This document shows positions 42,842 to 49,560 of a stretch of DNA of 64,000 nucleotides, one piece after another. Source of the DNA: a virus; IMG/VR virus record IMGVR_UViG_3300008108_000067, positions 26,890 through 90,889 of that record. One strand, given 5' to 3'. The notes beneath the pieces are model-generated. The model saw nothing but the letters and a program-made list of their open reading frames with translations, searched no databases and was not told where the DNA came from. A program made the translations under genes and the position numbers. Positions within the stretch are counted from its first letter, which is position 1. Every line of letters begins with the position of its first letter.

Positions 42842-42938
42842 GTTGTTGTCTATGAAGCCCTTTCACAAAATGTCGGACAACGCGACTACCGAGCGCAAGT
42901 ATACGCGTATCAAGCTGGGCCGCCCTCGGAATTAAAAA
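42842..42938 (-). other. Structured GC-rich spacer
   Basis: 97 nt between tRNA-Val and tRNA-Ala. Minus strand has CCGAG/CTCGG enclosing a palindrome ATACGCGTAT, then GTTGTC/GACAAC. No ORF. Noticeably richer in GC than flanks. Possibly a further structured RNA. Confidence 0.35.
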
Positions 42939-43011
42939 TGGATCCAGTCGGGATCGAACCGACGACCTTTCGCTTGCAAAGCGGATGCTCTCCCAGCTGA
43001 GCTATGGACCC
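42939..43011 (-). tRNA. tRNA-Ala (anticodon TGC)
   Basis: Acceptor GGGTCCA/TGGATCC, anticodon loop TTTGCAA, T-loop TTCGATC. Its 5' end overlaps the methyltransferase stop by 10 nt. Confidence 0.95.
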
Positions 43012-43577
43012 GTGTTGTACGGAATTAAATTTAACAAGTATTCCTGATTTGTCAAGAACCATTCATACGTTAAATTTTCTGGTATTTCTATTAATTGGTT
43101 TTGACCACGTTCTAAAATGGTTAATCCCAACTCTATGTTAAATGTTTTAACAGAAAAATCTGTACGTTGACTTCTGAATTTTGCTACTGCTTTCCACACA
43201 TCTCCTGTCCACAATCCACGTTCACATAATTCTGTGTGGTGTGGCATTGGTGAACGTTGCATCAATTCGGTATGTGGTTTTGTATCGTGAACAAATATGA
43301 TACCATTATCATTTAGATGTCGAATGCTGTTATCTATATCTCTTAGGACTTGATTACATTCGTGGTCACCATCAATGAAAATAATATCATACATTTCGGT
43401 ACAGTTTTCAAAAAACTCATCAGATGTCATAGGGTATAACATATCTTTGTTATATGGATCTACCCCGTGCTTGATTGCACATTCTACATTGTAAAATGTA
43501 CCACCGTTACTAACACCGATTTCTAAGTATCTTGTATAATTTCGTTCAGCAATTACAGAATTAAATAATTCAAACAT
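43002..43577 (-). CDS. SAM-dependent methyltransferase (class I)
   Basis: 191 residues from the ATG at 43577 (MFELFNSVIAERNYTRYLEI) with GGAG 8 nt upstream; a longer start lies in tRNA-Gly. YLEIGVSNGGTF is the SAM-binding loop, DIIFIDGDHECNQVLRDIDN and GIIFVHDTKPH match the Methyltransf_24 type. Targets of such enzymes are often sugars or small molecules. It is flanked by tRNAs on both sides; the C-terminus overlaps tRNA-Ala. Role in infection unknown. Confidence 0.85.
   Translation of the reverse strand: MFELFNSVIAERNYTRYLEIGVSNGGTFYNVECAIKHGVDPYNKDMLYPMTSDEFFENCTEMYDIIFIDGDHECNQVLRDIDNSIRHLNDNGIIFVHDTKPHTELMQRSPMPHHTELCERGLWTGDVWKAVAKFRSQRTDFSVKTFNIELGLTILERGQNQLIEIPENLTYEWFLTNQEYLLNLIPYNTGP
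43028..43055 (-). promoter_or_regulatory. Possible sigma70-like promoter TTGACA-N16-TAAATT
   Basis: -35 at 43050-43055, -10 at 43028-43033, minus strand, inside the end of the methyltransferase gene and 17 nt before tRNA-Ala. Perfect -35, weak -10. Confidence 0.45.
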
Positions 43578-43589
43578 ATTTTCTCCAAG

Positions 43590-43661
43590 AGCGAGAGATG
43601 GGATTCGAACCCACGACAACGTGCTTGGCAAGCACGGACTCTACCACTGAGCTACTCTCGC
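43590..43661 (-). tRNA. tRNA-Gly (anticodon GCC)
   Basis: Acceptor GCGAGAG/CTCTCGC, anticodon stem CGTGC/GCACG with loop TTGCCAA, T-loop TTCGAAT. Confidence 0.95.
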
Positions 43662-43666
43662 ATTTA

Positions 43667-43831
43667 CTACACAGGACCAACTTCATAATGCGTCAATACT
43701 TTTCCTTTTAATGCTGCTTGTGCATCAACATCATTACGAAACATCGTAATAGCTGCCGTTGCTTCAGGTGCCATATATGTAAAATCCATACTACCACCAT
43801 CAAAATATATTTTTACTAAATATTTACTCAT
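43667..43831 (-). CDS. 54-residue hypothetical protein
   Basis: Read by hand: MSKYLVKIYFDGGSMDFTYM, then APEATAAITMFRNDVDAQAA, ending YEVGPV. AGGAG 10 nt before the ATG is supplied by the 3' acceptor strand of the upstream tRNA-Leu. Beta-alpha pattern, no motif recognised. Probably real given size and ribosome site. Confidence 0.7.
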   Translation of the reverse strand: MSKYLVKIYFDGGSMDFTYMAPEATAAITMFRNDVDAQAALKGKVLTHYEVGPV

Positions 43832-43839
43832 ATAGTTAG

Positions 43840-43922
43840 TGCTCCTGGTCGGACTCGAACCGACAAGCCTTGTGAGCGAGAGATTTTAAGTCTCTTGTGT
43901 TTACCGATTTCACCACAGGAGC
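43840..43922 (-). tRNA. tRNA-Leu (anticodon TAA)
   Basis: Class II. Acceptor GCTCCTG/CAGGAGC, anticodon stem AGAGA/TCTCT with loop CTTAAAA, long variable arm, T-loop TTCGAGT. Confidence 0.95.
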
Positions 43923-43937
43923 AAAATTGGATGAGTT

Positions 43938-44133
43938 GTTGTAGTATCCTCTCATTTTATAGAGAAGAATTTACCTATCATCATTAGTGCCATCCTCACT
44001 AATGTTTATCCATACACGTTGATTTCTACTTACGGACTCTTCCCCTGCACCGTTGTAGTGGTGTCTCGACGTAAGGATCATAGAGAAGTCGTGTGGCGCG
44101 GGTTTAAACCATACCGCGGGTAAATTCTACAAC
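43938..44133 (-). ncRNA. Large structured RNA, second type
   Basis: 196 nt, no ORF. The 5' strand GTTGTAG+AATTTACC pairs with GGTAAATT and, after a CTCT/AGAG hairpin, CTACAAC at the 3' end. Inside: CGCGG/CCGCG, CTTACG/CGTAAG enclosing CACC-ACTACAAC-GGTG, and an 8-bp hairpin CATTAGTG-AGGATGG-CACTAATG. The inner loop CTACAAC (44052-44058) is identical to the 3' closing strand, so the 5' GTTGTAG could pair with either. Lies between tRNA-Lys and tRNA-Leu(TAA). No known family recognised. Confidence 0.65.
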
Positions 44134-44158
44134 CACCTTTACATTTTTTAATCAGCAG

Positions 44159-44232
44159 TGCCCCCACTAGGACTCGAACCTAGAACTTACTGGTTAAAAG
44201 CCAGCTACTCTGACCAATTGAGTTATGGAGGC
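44159..44232 (-). tRNA. tRNA-Lys (anticodon TTT)
   Basis: Acceptor GCCTCCA/TGGGGGC, anticodon stem CTGG/CCAG with loop CTTTTAA, T-loop TTCGAGT. Confidence 0.95.
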
Positions 44233-44249
44233 GTTTAACTTACACAAGT

Positions 44250-44278
44250 AATATATATTACCCACGTACAAATGTCAA
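44250..44278 (-). promoter_or_regulatory. Sigma70-like promoter TTGACA-N17-TATATT
   Basis: -35 at 44273-44278, -10 at 44250-44255, minus strand. Start site about 11 nt before tRNA-Lys; drives Lys, the 196-nt RNA and Leu. Confidence 0.88.
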
Positions 44279-44305
44279 GCCCCCAATCTAAATAAATAGT
44301 AAATA

Positions 44306-44419
44306 TTATTTTTTTCGTTTTTTTGGAGTCTTTTTTACGGTTGTAGATTTTACTTTTATTCTAGCTTGCCACGATTTCTTTGGTTTTCTCGTGTGTGACT
44401 TTCTTCGTGTCCATGCCAT
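44306..44419 (-). CDS. 37-residue highly basic protein
   Basis: MAWTRRKSHTRKPKKSWQAR then IKVKSTTVKKTPKKRKK, read by hand; AGGAG 11 nt before the ATG. Nearly half Lys/Arg. Similar in kind to the 30-residue protein at 40701. Likely nucleic-acid binding. An alternative ATG at 44427 in another frame gives only 21 residues. Confidence 0.6.
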   Translation of the reverse strand: MAWTRRKSHTRKPKKSWQARIKVKSTTVKKTPKKRKK

Positions 44420-44439
44420 ATATACATTTCTCCTATTAA

Positions 44440-44526
44440 CGGAAGAGGTGGGATTCGAACCCACGGTAGGAATTACCCTACGGCTGTTTAGTAGACAGCT
44501 GCCTTAAACCACTCGGCCACCCTTCC
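44440..44526 (-). tRNA. tRNA-Ser (anticodon ACT), unusual A34
   Basis: Class II Ser body: acceptor GGAAGGG/CTCTTCC, anticodon stem GCTGT/ACAGC with loop CTACTAA giving anticodon ACT, long variable arm GTAGGGTAATTCCTAC, T-loop TTCGAAT, discriminator G. Bacterial AGY-Ser tRNAs normally have GCT. Confidence 0.93.
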
Positions 44527-44531
44527 AACAC

Positions 44532-45557
44532 TCACTGATAATCAGCTCTCCAAACATTGCTTGTTTCTGAGTAACTTTCATTCAATATTTTTAACGAGTA
44601 TTCTACGTAATTATCACCATCAAACCAACCAGAACCCTTATGCTTAACCATATCTACATATCCACGAAGTTGAATTTTTGTGATATTATGGTTACCTGCT
44701 TGTAGAAAATATTGTACAGTTCCACCTTTATCGTGACTAATAGTTAATTGTAACTTATCACTTCCAAATTCTTTCCACAATTGTTCCAAATCTTCATGTT
44801 GTCCTTTATGTGCTTTAAATTCATTTGGATAATGACAAGAAATCCAATTAAATTTATGTAGATTAGCACATTCTCGTGACAATCCCACAAAATCATTTCT
44901 AACCTTTTGTTGTTGCAAATTAAAAACTAGTCGTGGATTGTTTATATAATGTTTATCCGATAATCGTTCGTTTACTGTTAATTTCCGTATCATATAATCG
45001 TATGTTAATGAATTTTCATCATATATGTCCATACGCACAGGTTCATCAAAGATATATTCTTTTTCTTTGTATCTGAAATTATACGGATACGCATCTCCAG
45101 CCAACGAAACAAATACAGAACGATTAACCGTTGTTAATCCTTGAATTGAGTCCAAATGATTTTTAAAATTTGGAAGAAACTCAATGTCGGTGTCGGTATG
45201 AAAAATCCAATCGGCATCAAAGAAATTATATTTTTTGGAATAGTCAAACATCATATTCATGTTTAACCCAATCTTTGCAAACCAATGTTGGCTTTTCATA
45301 AACTCTACTGATTTTTCTGGAAGTTCCATTTCATTAACATTACGAACTTCTACGATATCTTCCAATCCAAAATCTTTAACACGTTGCCACGTTAAACTAT
45401 CTTCTGATTTTTCTGGATTTGCATTGTTAAAAAGTATAACCTTAGTTTCAAAATGTGGAACTACGTTAACTTTTAAAGAAGCCAAATAAAGATTTATGTA
45501 TCGTAAATCTTCTTCTTCATTTGTTTTTCCACAAGTTGATAGTATCAAAATTTTCAT
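44532..45557 (-). CDS. Glycosyltransferase-like protein (DxD)
   Basis: 341 residues from the ATG at 45557 (MKILILSTCGKTNEEEDLRY) with GGAG 7 nt upstream. A Rossmann-like beginning, then DADWIFHTDTDIEFLPNFKN (about 118-137), whose DTD fits a metal-binding DxD of GT-A glycosyltransferases. The C-terminal half (SRECANLHKFNWISCHYPNE) is not recognised. Sugar donor and target unknown; other glycosyltransferases are at 36403 and 55055. Confidence 0.65.
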   Translation of the reverse strand: MKILILSTCGKTNEEEDLRYINLYLASLKVNVVPHFETKVILFNNANPEKSEDSLTWQRVKDFGLEDIVEVRNVNEMELPEKSVEFMKSQHWFAKIGLNMNMMFDYSKKYNFFDADWIFHTDTDIEFLPNFKNHLDSIQGLTTVNRSVFVSLAGDAYPYNFRYKEKEYIFDEPVRMDIYDENSLTYDYMIRKLTVNERLSDKHYINNPRLVFNLQQQKVRNDFVGLSRECANLHKFNWISCHYPNEFKAHKGQHEDLEQLWKEFGSDKLQLTISHDKGGTVQYFLQAGNHNITKIQLRGYVDMVKHKGSGWFDGDNYVEYSLKILNESYSETSNVWRADYQ

Positions 45558-45572
45558 AATTTCTCCAAAATA

Positions 45573-45646
45573 CGGAATGGACGGGACTCGAACCCGCAAC
45601 CCCCGCAGTGACAGTGCGGTGCGCTAACCGATTGCGCCACCACTCC
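45573..45646 (-). tRNA. tRNA-Asp (anticodon GTC)
   Basis: Acceptor GGAGTGG/CCATTCC, anticodon stem CCGCA/TGCGG with loop CTGTCAC, T-loop TTCGAGT. Confidence 0.95.
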
Positions 45647-45655
45647 CAGCAACAA

Positions 45656-45913
45656 TTATTTAATTTTACTCTGCGTTACTGTTTCGTAAAGTTTTTCAAA
45701 CTCTTGATGCGTTGCTACTTCGTCATCAAAATTCTGCTTGTGATACGTCTTTGCTAACTTACGAAAAACTTTCTTGTTAAGTTGAAGTTCTTCACAGATA
45801 TCATTGATAATGTTTTTCTGTAAGTCTCGTTCTGCGGAAATTCGTGTCATAGATACACTCATATCCTTTAATGCACCTTCCAACTTCAACTTGTCATTCG
45901 GTGTTAAATTCAT
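45656..45913 (-). CDS. DsbA-like dsDNA-binding protein
   Basis: 85 residues. ERDLQKNIINDICEELQLNK, then KVFRKLAKTYHKQNFDDEVA and EFEKLYETVTQ follow the T4 DsbA pattern (late-transcription-associated double-strand DNA binding). Length is the same as T4 DsbA (89). It is thought to bind near late promoters and help gp55-dependent transcription. Located in the tRNA array rather than beside gp55. Confidence 0.8.
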   Translation of the reverse strand: MNLTPNDKLKLEGALKDMSVSMTRISAERDLQKNIINDICEELQLNKKVFRKLAKTYHKQNFDDEVATHQEFEKLYETVTQSKIK

Positions 45914-45955
45914 AATAACCTCGTTGTTGTGATGTTGTAAATAAAATGTTTTTCG

Positions 45956-46051
45956 TTATGAATCTTCTTTTTCTAAGAATCTAGCAATGTATACAGTTCC
46001 ACCCACTGCACACATCATAACCACTAAAAATATTAGAATTGCGGATAACAT
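45956..46051 (-). CDS. 31-residue membrane protein
   Basis: MLSAILIFLVVMMCAVGGTV then YIARFLEKEDS; read by hand, AGGAGA 7 nt before the ATG. One transmembrane helix with a charged tail. Function unknown; small phage membrane proteins include holins and host inhibitors, neither of which can be inferred here. Confidence 0.65.
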   Translation of the reverse strand: MLSAILIFLVVMMCAVGGTVYIARFLEKEDS

Positions 46052-46069
46052 ATTTTCTCCTATGGTAAG

Positions 46070-46142
46070 CTCCCAGAGAGGGACTCGAACCCCCGACCCG
46101 GTGATTAACAGTCACCTGCTCTACCGACTGAGCTATCTGGGA
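46070..46142 (-). tRNA. tRNA-Asn (anticodon GTT)
   Basis: Acceptor TCCCAGA/TCTGGGA, anticodon stem GGTGA/TCACC with loop CTGTTAA, T-loop TTCGAGT, discriminator G as for Asn. Confidence 0.95.
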
Positions 46143-46146
46143 ATAT

Positions 46147-46245
46147 TGTGAGATTCGCACTCACTTGGGGTCATTCAGCAACATCTACATATCAGCAGTT
46201 GCCACCGATATGTCTCTGGTATCAGCCTTCACCCCTAGCTTACCA
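46147..46245 (-). ncRNA. Structured element with possible pseudoknot
   Basis: About 99 nt before tRNA-Asn. Minus strand: TGGTA/TACCA stem whose loop has GGGGT that can pair with a downstream ACCCC, a perfect ACATATC/GATATGT hairpin, and a T-arm-like GTGAG-TGCGAAT-CTCAC. Not a cloverleaf. Unknown role. Confidence 0.45.
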
Positions 46246-46264
46246 AATTAAAACTTATCTTCCT

Positions 46265-47389
46265 TTATGGTACTATAACTACCTTTGCATTATCCGAAAC
46301 TGTTCCAATTGATGCCGAAACAAATGTGGTTCCTGGCGCGATACCCAACAAAAGACCAATATTCGACACTCGTGCTGTTGCATTGTTAGTGGTGGTCCAC
46401 TCAAACGGACGACCATTCAGTGCTGCGACACTCAAAGGAACACTATCAGCATCAAATGCTGTGGCTGTGTATTGACGGGTAGCACCCACCTTCAGGTCTG
46501 AACTATCAGGTGAAACCACAATGTAATCAATACCCACTTCTGTTACATTCACCACCAATGTACCCACTCTGTTTTCAACAACACAAGTAATAATCGTGGT
46601 ACCGTAGGTAAGGCCTGTGATTACACCCGTTGCAGAAACGGTAGCAATGGATTCATCACTACTATGCCAACCAAATGTGCGTTGTGCAGCGGTCAGTGCT
46701 GTACCTGAACTGTTACGCAAATCTGCGACAACTGTTGCAGGGCGTCCAACATGAGCTGGCTTAGGCAATGTGAGAAGTACACGAGCGACAGGAACCAAAG
46801 ATACCGTGACGTTCAACGTACCTGTTTTTCCACCCGAAGTTGCGGTAATAGTAGTTGTACCTGCCGACAATGCAGTAATCAATCCTGTTGCGGACACTGA
46901 GGCGACGGCTGGCGTGCTTGATGTCCAAGTAGTGGTGAATGATGTCAGTGTATTATTTCCACTGTCCCGTGCAACAGAGGTTGCCTGTAATGTCTGACCA
47001 ACAAAAAACGTAGGCGGTACAGTTGCCGTTACTGTGACAGTAGCTACTGTTGGGTCTGTTACGAAAATCGTAGCAGTTGCGAATTTACCACCCACTGCCG
47101 CTGTAATTGTAGCTTGACCCTTGGATACTCCTGTTACTAACCCATTAACAACTGTTGCGACCGATGTATTATTTGATGACCATGCAACTGTTTGATCTCT
47201 CATAACAGAATCACGTTGATCTTTAACAGTGGGCGTGATGTTAATTGTACGTCCAATTTCAAGTTGTGTAGCAGTAACATTTAATGATACTGTTGTTACC
47301 GCCGGTGTTACTGGAGCCGTAACAACGGCTTCTTCCGTGCACGCGGTAATACTCAATGCCAACAATGTTCCATACAAAATACGCTTCAT
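46265..47389 (-). CDS. Lipoprotein with group-2 Ig-like (BIg2) repeats
   Basis: 374 residues. MKRILYGTLLALSITACTEE is a lipoprotein signal. Four BIg2-type repeats follow: each has a VSLNVTATQLEIG-like start, VAWSSNNTSVATV core and GLVTGVSKGQATITAAVGGK end, with the fourth diverged. GC-richer than its surroundings. Surface adhesin-like proteins of this kind are common in Gemmatimonadota; in a phage it may decorate the host surface or be a late tail adhesin, though the lipobox points to export. AGGAG box precedes the ATG. Confidence 0.85.
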   Translation of the reverse strand: MKRILYGTLLALSITACTEEAVVTAPVTPAVTTVSLNVTATQLEIGRTINITPTVKDQRDSVMRDQTVAWSSNNTSVATVVNGLVTGVSKGQATITAAVGGKFATATIFVTDPTVATVTVTATVPPTFFVGQTLQATSVARDSGNNTLTSFTTTWTSSTPAVASVSATGLITALSAGTTTITATSGGKTGTLNVTVSLVPVARVLLTLPKPAHVGRPATVVADLRNSSGTALTAAQRTFGWHSSDESIATVSATGVITGLTYGTTIITCVVENRVGTLVVNVTEVGIDYIVVSPDSSDLKVGATRQYTATAFDADSVPLSVAALNGRPFEWTTTNNATARVSNIGLLLGIAPGTTFVSASIGTVSDNAKVVIVP

Positions 47390-47457
47390 TTTTTTCTCCT
47401 ACTAAGGTAATCCGACACAACCGAGTGTTGTGCCTTCTAAGCCGGGATATCCCGACA
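47390..47457 (-). other. Structured spacer
   Basis: 68 nt: palindrome GGGATATCCC and hairpin CACAAC-ACTCG-GTTGTG on the minus strand, then the ribosome site of the BIg2 gene. Could be a 5' leader structure of that gene. Confidence 0.4.
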
Positions 47458-47529
47458 CAGGCCCACTAGGACTCGAACCTAGACAAACGCTTTTGGAGAG
47501 CGTTGTGCTGCCAATTACACCATGAACCC
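47458..47529 (-). tRNA. tRNA-Trp (anticodon CCA)
   Basis: Acceptor GGGTTCA/TGGGCCT with wobble pairs, anticodon stem ACGCT/AGCGT with loop CTCCAAA, T-loop TTCGAGT, discriminator G as for Trp. Confidence 0.95.
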
Positions 47530-47533
47530 AGAG

Positions 47534-47607
47534 TACACCAGGCTAGAGTTGAACTAGCGACCTTTCGTGTATCAGACGAATGCTCTAACCAACTGAGCTA
47601 CTGGTGT
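47534..47607 (-). tRNA. tRNA-Ile (anticodon GAT)
   Basis: Acceptor ACACCAG/CTGGTGT, anticodon stem TTCGT/ACGAA with loop CTGATAC, T-loop TTCAACT. Confidence 0.95.
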
Positions 47608-47620
47608 GCATCTTACAAAA

Positions 47621-47703
47621 TGGGAGTGGTTGGACTCGAACCAACGTAGATTATTAATCGGCAGATTTACAGTCTGCTGCCATTGCCGCTAGGCGACACT
47701 CCC
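47621..47703 (-). tRNA. tRNA-Tyr (anticodon GTA)
   Basis: Class II. Acceptor GGGAGTG/CACTCCC, anticodon stem GCAGA/TCTGC with loop CTGTAAA, long variable arm, T-loop TTCGAGT. Confidence 0.95.
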
Positions 47704-47709
47704 AAACTA

Positions 47710-48291
47710 CTATTTTTTCAAATCGTTTTTGATGTCTCGTTTGACCTTTTTAAGATAACCAATTCGCGTTTCATTGTCAACGAATGGTACACTCCAAAAC
47801 TGTCGTGTATTTGTCTTAAACCACCCAAATACAAATGAATATACTCCTAATACTAACCGTAATTTTACGGCATTGAAATATAACATATATACAGGAAGTG
47901 CGGGTGCTCCGTGTGTTAAGTATGTACGAACCTTTTTGTGTGACAATAATGGTTTTGGATAACCATATTTTGGAATTAACGGAACAAACTTATATGCGAA
48001 TCCTGGTGTGAATACCACATCAAAGAATTCTTCCATTAGTGGTGTACACCGAAACCACCACACAGGTGATATAATGTAAATTCTATCTGCCCATGTCACC
48101 AACTCTTGATAATGTTTAATAACTTCTTTCTTTTTGATGGAAAGATCATCTTTATAGAGGTCAATGACTTCTATGGTTTGTGTAGATTCATAGCTTGCGT
48201 TATTAGTTAATTCGTCTTTAATGGTTTTAAAAATACCATTATAACAAAAACTTTTCTTATCAGGATGTCCGATGACTATTAAATTGTTCAT
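47710..48291 (-). CDS. Flavodoxin-like NAD(P)H oxidoreductase
   Basis: 193 residues. IGHPDKKSFCYNGIFKTI (FMN-binding) and WADRIYIISPVWWFRCTPLM, then EEFFDVVFTPGFAYKF fit the Flavodoxin_2/NAD(P)H:quinone reductase family. The protein reduces quinones or similar acceptors by two-electron transfer. Usual length for the family is about 190-200, so complete. AAGGAG box before the ATG. It is host-derived in look; possible redox or stress aid during infection. Confidence 0.85.
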   Translation of the reverse strand: MNNLIVIGHPDKKSFCYNGIFKTIKDELTNNASYESTQTIEVIDLYKDDLSIKKKEVIKHYQELVTWADRIYIISPVWWFRCTPLMEEFFDVVFTPGFAYKFVPLIPKYGYPKPLLSHKKVRTYLTHGAPALPVYMLYFNAVKLRLVLGVYSFVFGWFKTNTRQFWSVPFVDNETRIGYLKKVKRDIKNDLKK

Positions 48292-48319
48292 TTCACTCCT
48301 TGTAAAAGTTATAAAACAA

Positions 48320-48393
48320 TAGCGGGGGAGGGATTCGAACCCTCGACCTCACGATTATGAGTCGTGCGCTCTCACCAACTGAGCTACCCTGCC
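48320..48393 (-). tRNA. tRNA with CAT anticodon (Met or Ile2), copy 3
   Basis: Acceptor GGCAGGG/CCCCGCT with one A-C mismatch, anticodon stem CACGA/TCGTG with loop CTCATAA, T-loop TTCGAAT. 5' end overlaps the stop of the DUF1289 gene. Confidence 0.92.
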
Positions 48394-48545
48394 ACTTTTC
48401 GAATGTATACTTTAAACCAAATAAATATTTTATCTAAATTGGAAAACGTTCTCCAATTCTTAACTTCGTTAATTGTACGATAACATCCTACACAACGTGT
48501 ACCTTCAAGTTTACATATTTTTTTACACGGAGAATTTATAACCAC
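48384..48545 (-). CDS. DUF1289-type Cys-rich small protein (GTG start)
   Basis: 53 residues, read by hand: MVINSPCKKICKLEGTRCVG then CYRTINEVKNWRTFSNLDKI. The SPC...C......C.GC.RT..E...W pattern is DUF1289, found in many bacteria. Start GTG at 48545 with AGGA 9 nt upstream overlaps the upstream gene by 10 nt; the end overlaps tRNA-Met copy 3 by 10 nt. Four Cys suggest metal binding. Function unknown. Confidence 0.75.
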   Translation of the reverse strand: MVINSPCKKICKLEGTRCVGCYRTINEVKNWRTFSNLDKIFIWFKVYIRKVAG

Positions 48546-48814
48546 CGAAATATTCCTGTTATGTCAATTAGTATCCATACCGCATTGACAATAACCATTG
48601 GATAATCTTTCTTATTAAAGAAACTGTGTAACATTCCACCGTGTCCAAAAAAGAAAAGTAAATATGGTATCCACATAGGAATGTTAGGAATTCTACCAGC
48701 TAATATAATTCCACCCACAATTAAAATTAATACAGCCCACCATTTACGTTTAACAATAATGTGCTCTTCTGTTTCTGTTAAAGTTACTGGTTTCGCAAAT
48801 AAAATATTTTTCAT
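48536..48814 (-). CDS. Small membrane protein
   Basis: 92 residues with three transmembrane segments (WWAVLILIVGGIILAG; PMWIPYLLFFFGHGGML; MVIVNAVWILIDITGIF). No motif recognised. Overlaps both neighbours by 4-10 nt, so coupled translation is likely. Role unknown. Confidence 0.7.
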   Translation of the reverse strand: MKNILFAKPVTLTETEEHIIVKRKWWAVLILIVGGIILAGRIPNIPMWIPYLLFFFGHGGMLHSFFNKKDYPMVIVNAVWILIDITGIFRWL

Positions 48815-48966
48815 TTATATTGACCAGTATCTATTGAATTCTGGATATCACCACCTTGTAACACTTCTGGTTCGGTATCCCCTATAAACATAATAACACC
48901 AAAAAATATCATTACAACAATAACCAAAGTAGTTGCGATTACTTTTTTAACTTGTTTAGTATCCAT
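48811..48966 (-). CDS. 51-residue membrane protein
   Basis: From the ATG at 48966 (MDTKQVKKVIATTLVIVVMI), AGGAGA 9 nt upstream; the longer frame reads through tRNA-Cys. One transmembrane helix and an acidic tail. Function unknown. Confidence 0.65.
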   Translation of the reverse strand: MDTKQVKKVIATTLVIVVMIFFGVIMFIGDTEPEVLQGGDIQNSIDTGQYK

Positions 48967-48985
48967 AATATAATCTCCTATAAAA

Positions 48986-49068
48986 AGGTGCGAGCCAGAT
49001 TCGAACTGGCGTGGGATTTCTCCAAAGGTTTTGCAGACCCGTGCCTTCAGCCACTCGGCCATCGCACC
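48986..49068 (-). tRNA. tRNA-Cys (anticodon GCA) with long variable arm
   Basis: Acceptor GGTGCGA/TCGCACC, anticodon loop CTGCAAA in stem GGGT/ACCT, T-stem GCCAG/CTGGC with loop TTCGAAT, discriminator T as Cys requires. The variable region (about 15 nt with GGA-GAAA-TCC) makes it class II, unusual for Cys. Confidence 0.9.
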
Positions 49069-49071
49069 GTA

Positions 49072-49145
49072 TGCTCCTGGAGGGACTCGAACCCCCAACC
49101 CACTGAGTAGAAATCAGTTGCGCTATCCAATTACGCCACAGAAGC
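49072..49145 (-). tRNA. tRNA-Arg (anticodon TCT)
   Basis: Acceptor GCTTCTG/CAGGAGC, anticodon stem ACTGA/TCAGT with loop TTTCTAC, T-loop TTCGAGT. Reads AGA/AGG. Confidence 0.95.
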
Positions 49146-49179
49146 AGTTAATGTATTTGACCAAATTACAAAATATATT

Positions 49180-49539
49180 TTATTTACCTAAACTATGTCG
49201 AATAGGTTTTCCTGTTTCATCAACACACACAAATACCATCTCATCAATATCAACAATAACTTTTTGTGTAGTTAAATCTCGTACTTGCACTTCCAAAGTA
49301 ATAGAAGTTTTTCCAACGGTTTTTAACGCCACTCCGATTTCAACAACATCCCCTTGATATGCAGGTGCAACAAAGTTAATAGCAGACATACTTTTTGTCA
49401 CAACTTTTTTATGTCGGGTTTCAATTGCCGCATAAATTGATGCTTCTTCGTCAACCCAAGCCAAACACCGGCCCCCGAACAATGTGCCGTTTATATTTAA
49501 ATCACCTGGTTGCACCAATTTTCTAGTTAAGAATCTCAT
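49180..49539 (-). CDS. Acyl-CoA thioesterase, hotdog fold
   Basis: 119 residues. QPGDLNINGTLFGGRCLAWV followed by DEEASIYAAIETRHKKVVTK and a MSAINFVAPAYQGDVVEIGV core is the YciA/Acot-type hotdog pattern; the Asn of DLNINGTLFGG and Asp of WVDEEAS are the usual catalytic region. It hydrolyses acyl-CoA thioesters. Auxiliary metabolic gene, possibly altering host lipid supply. Length typical. No strong ribosome site seen. Confidence 0.88.
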   Translation of the reverse strand: MRFLTRKLVQPGDLNINGTLFGGRCLAWVDEEASIYAAIETRHKKVVTKSMSAINFVAPAYQGDVVEIGVALKTVGKTSITLEVQVRDLTTQKVIVDIDEMVFVCVDETGKPIRHSLGK

Positions 49540-49560
49540 AAAATTTTTGTTTAAATGTTA

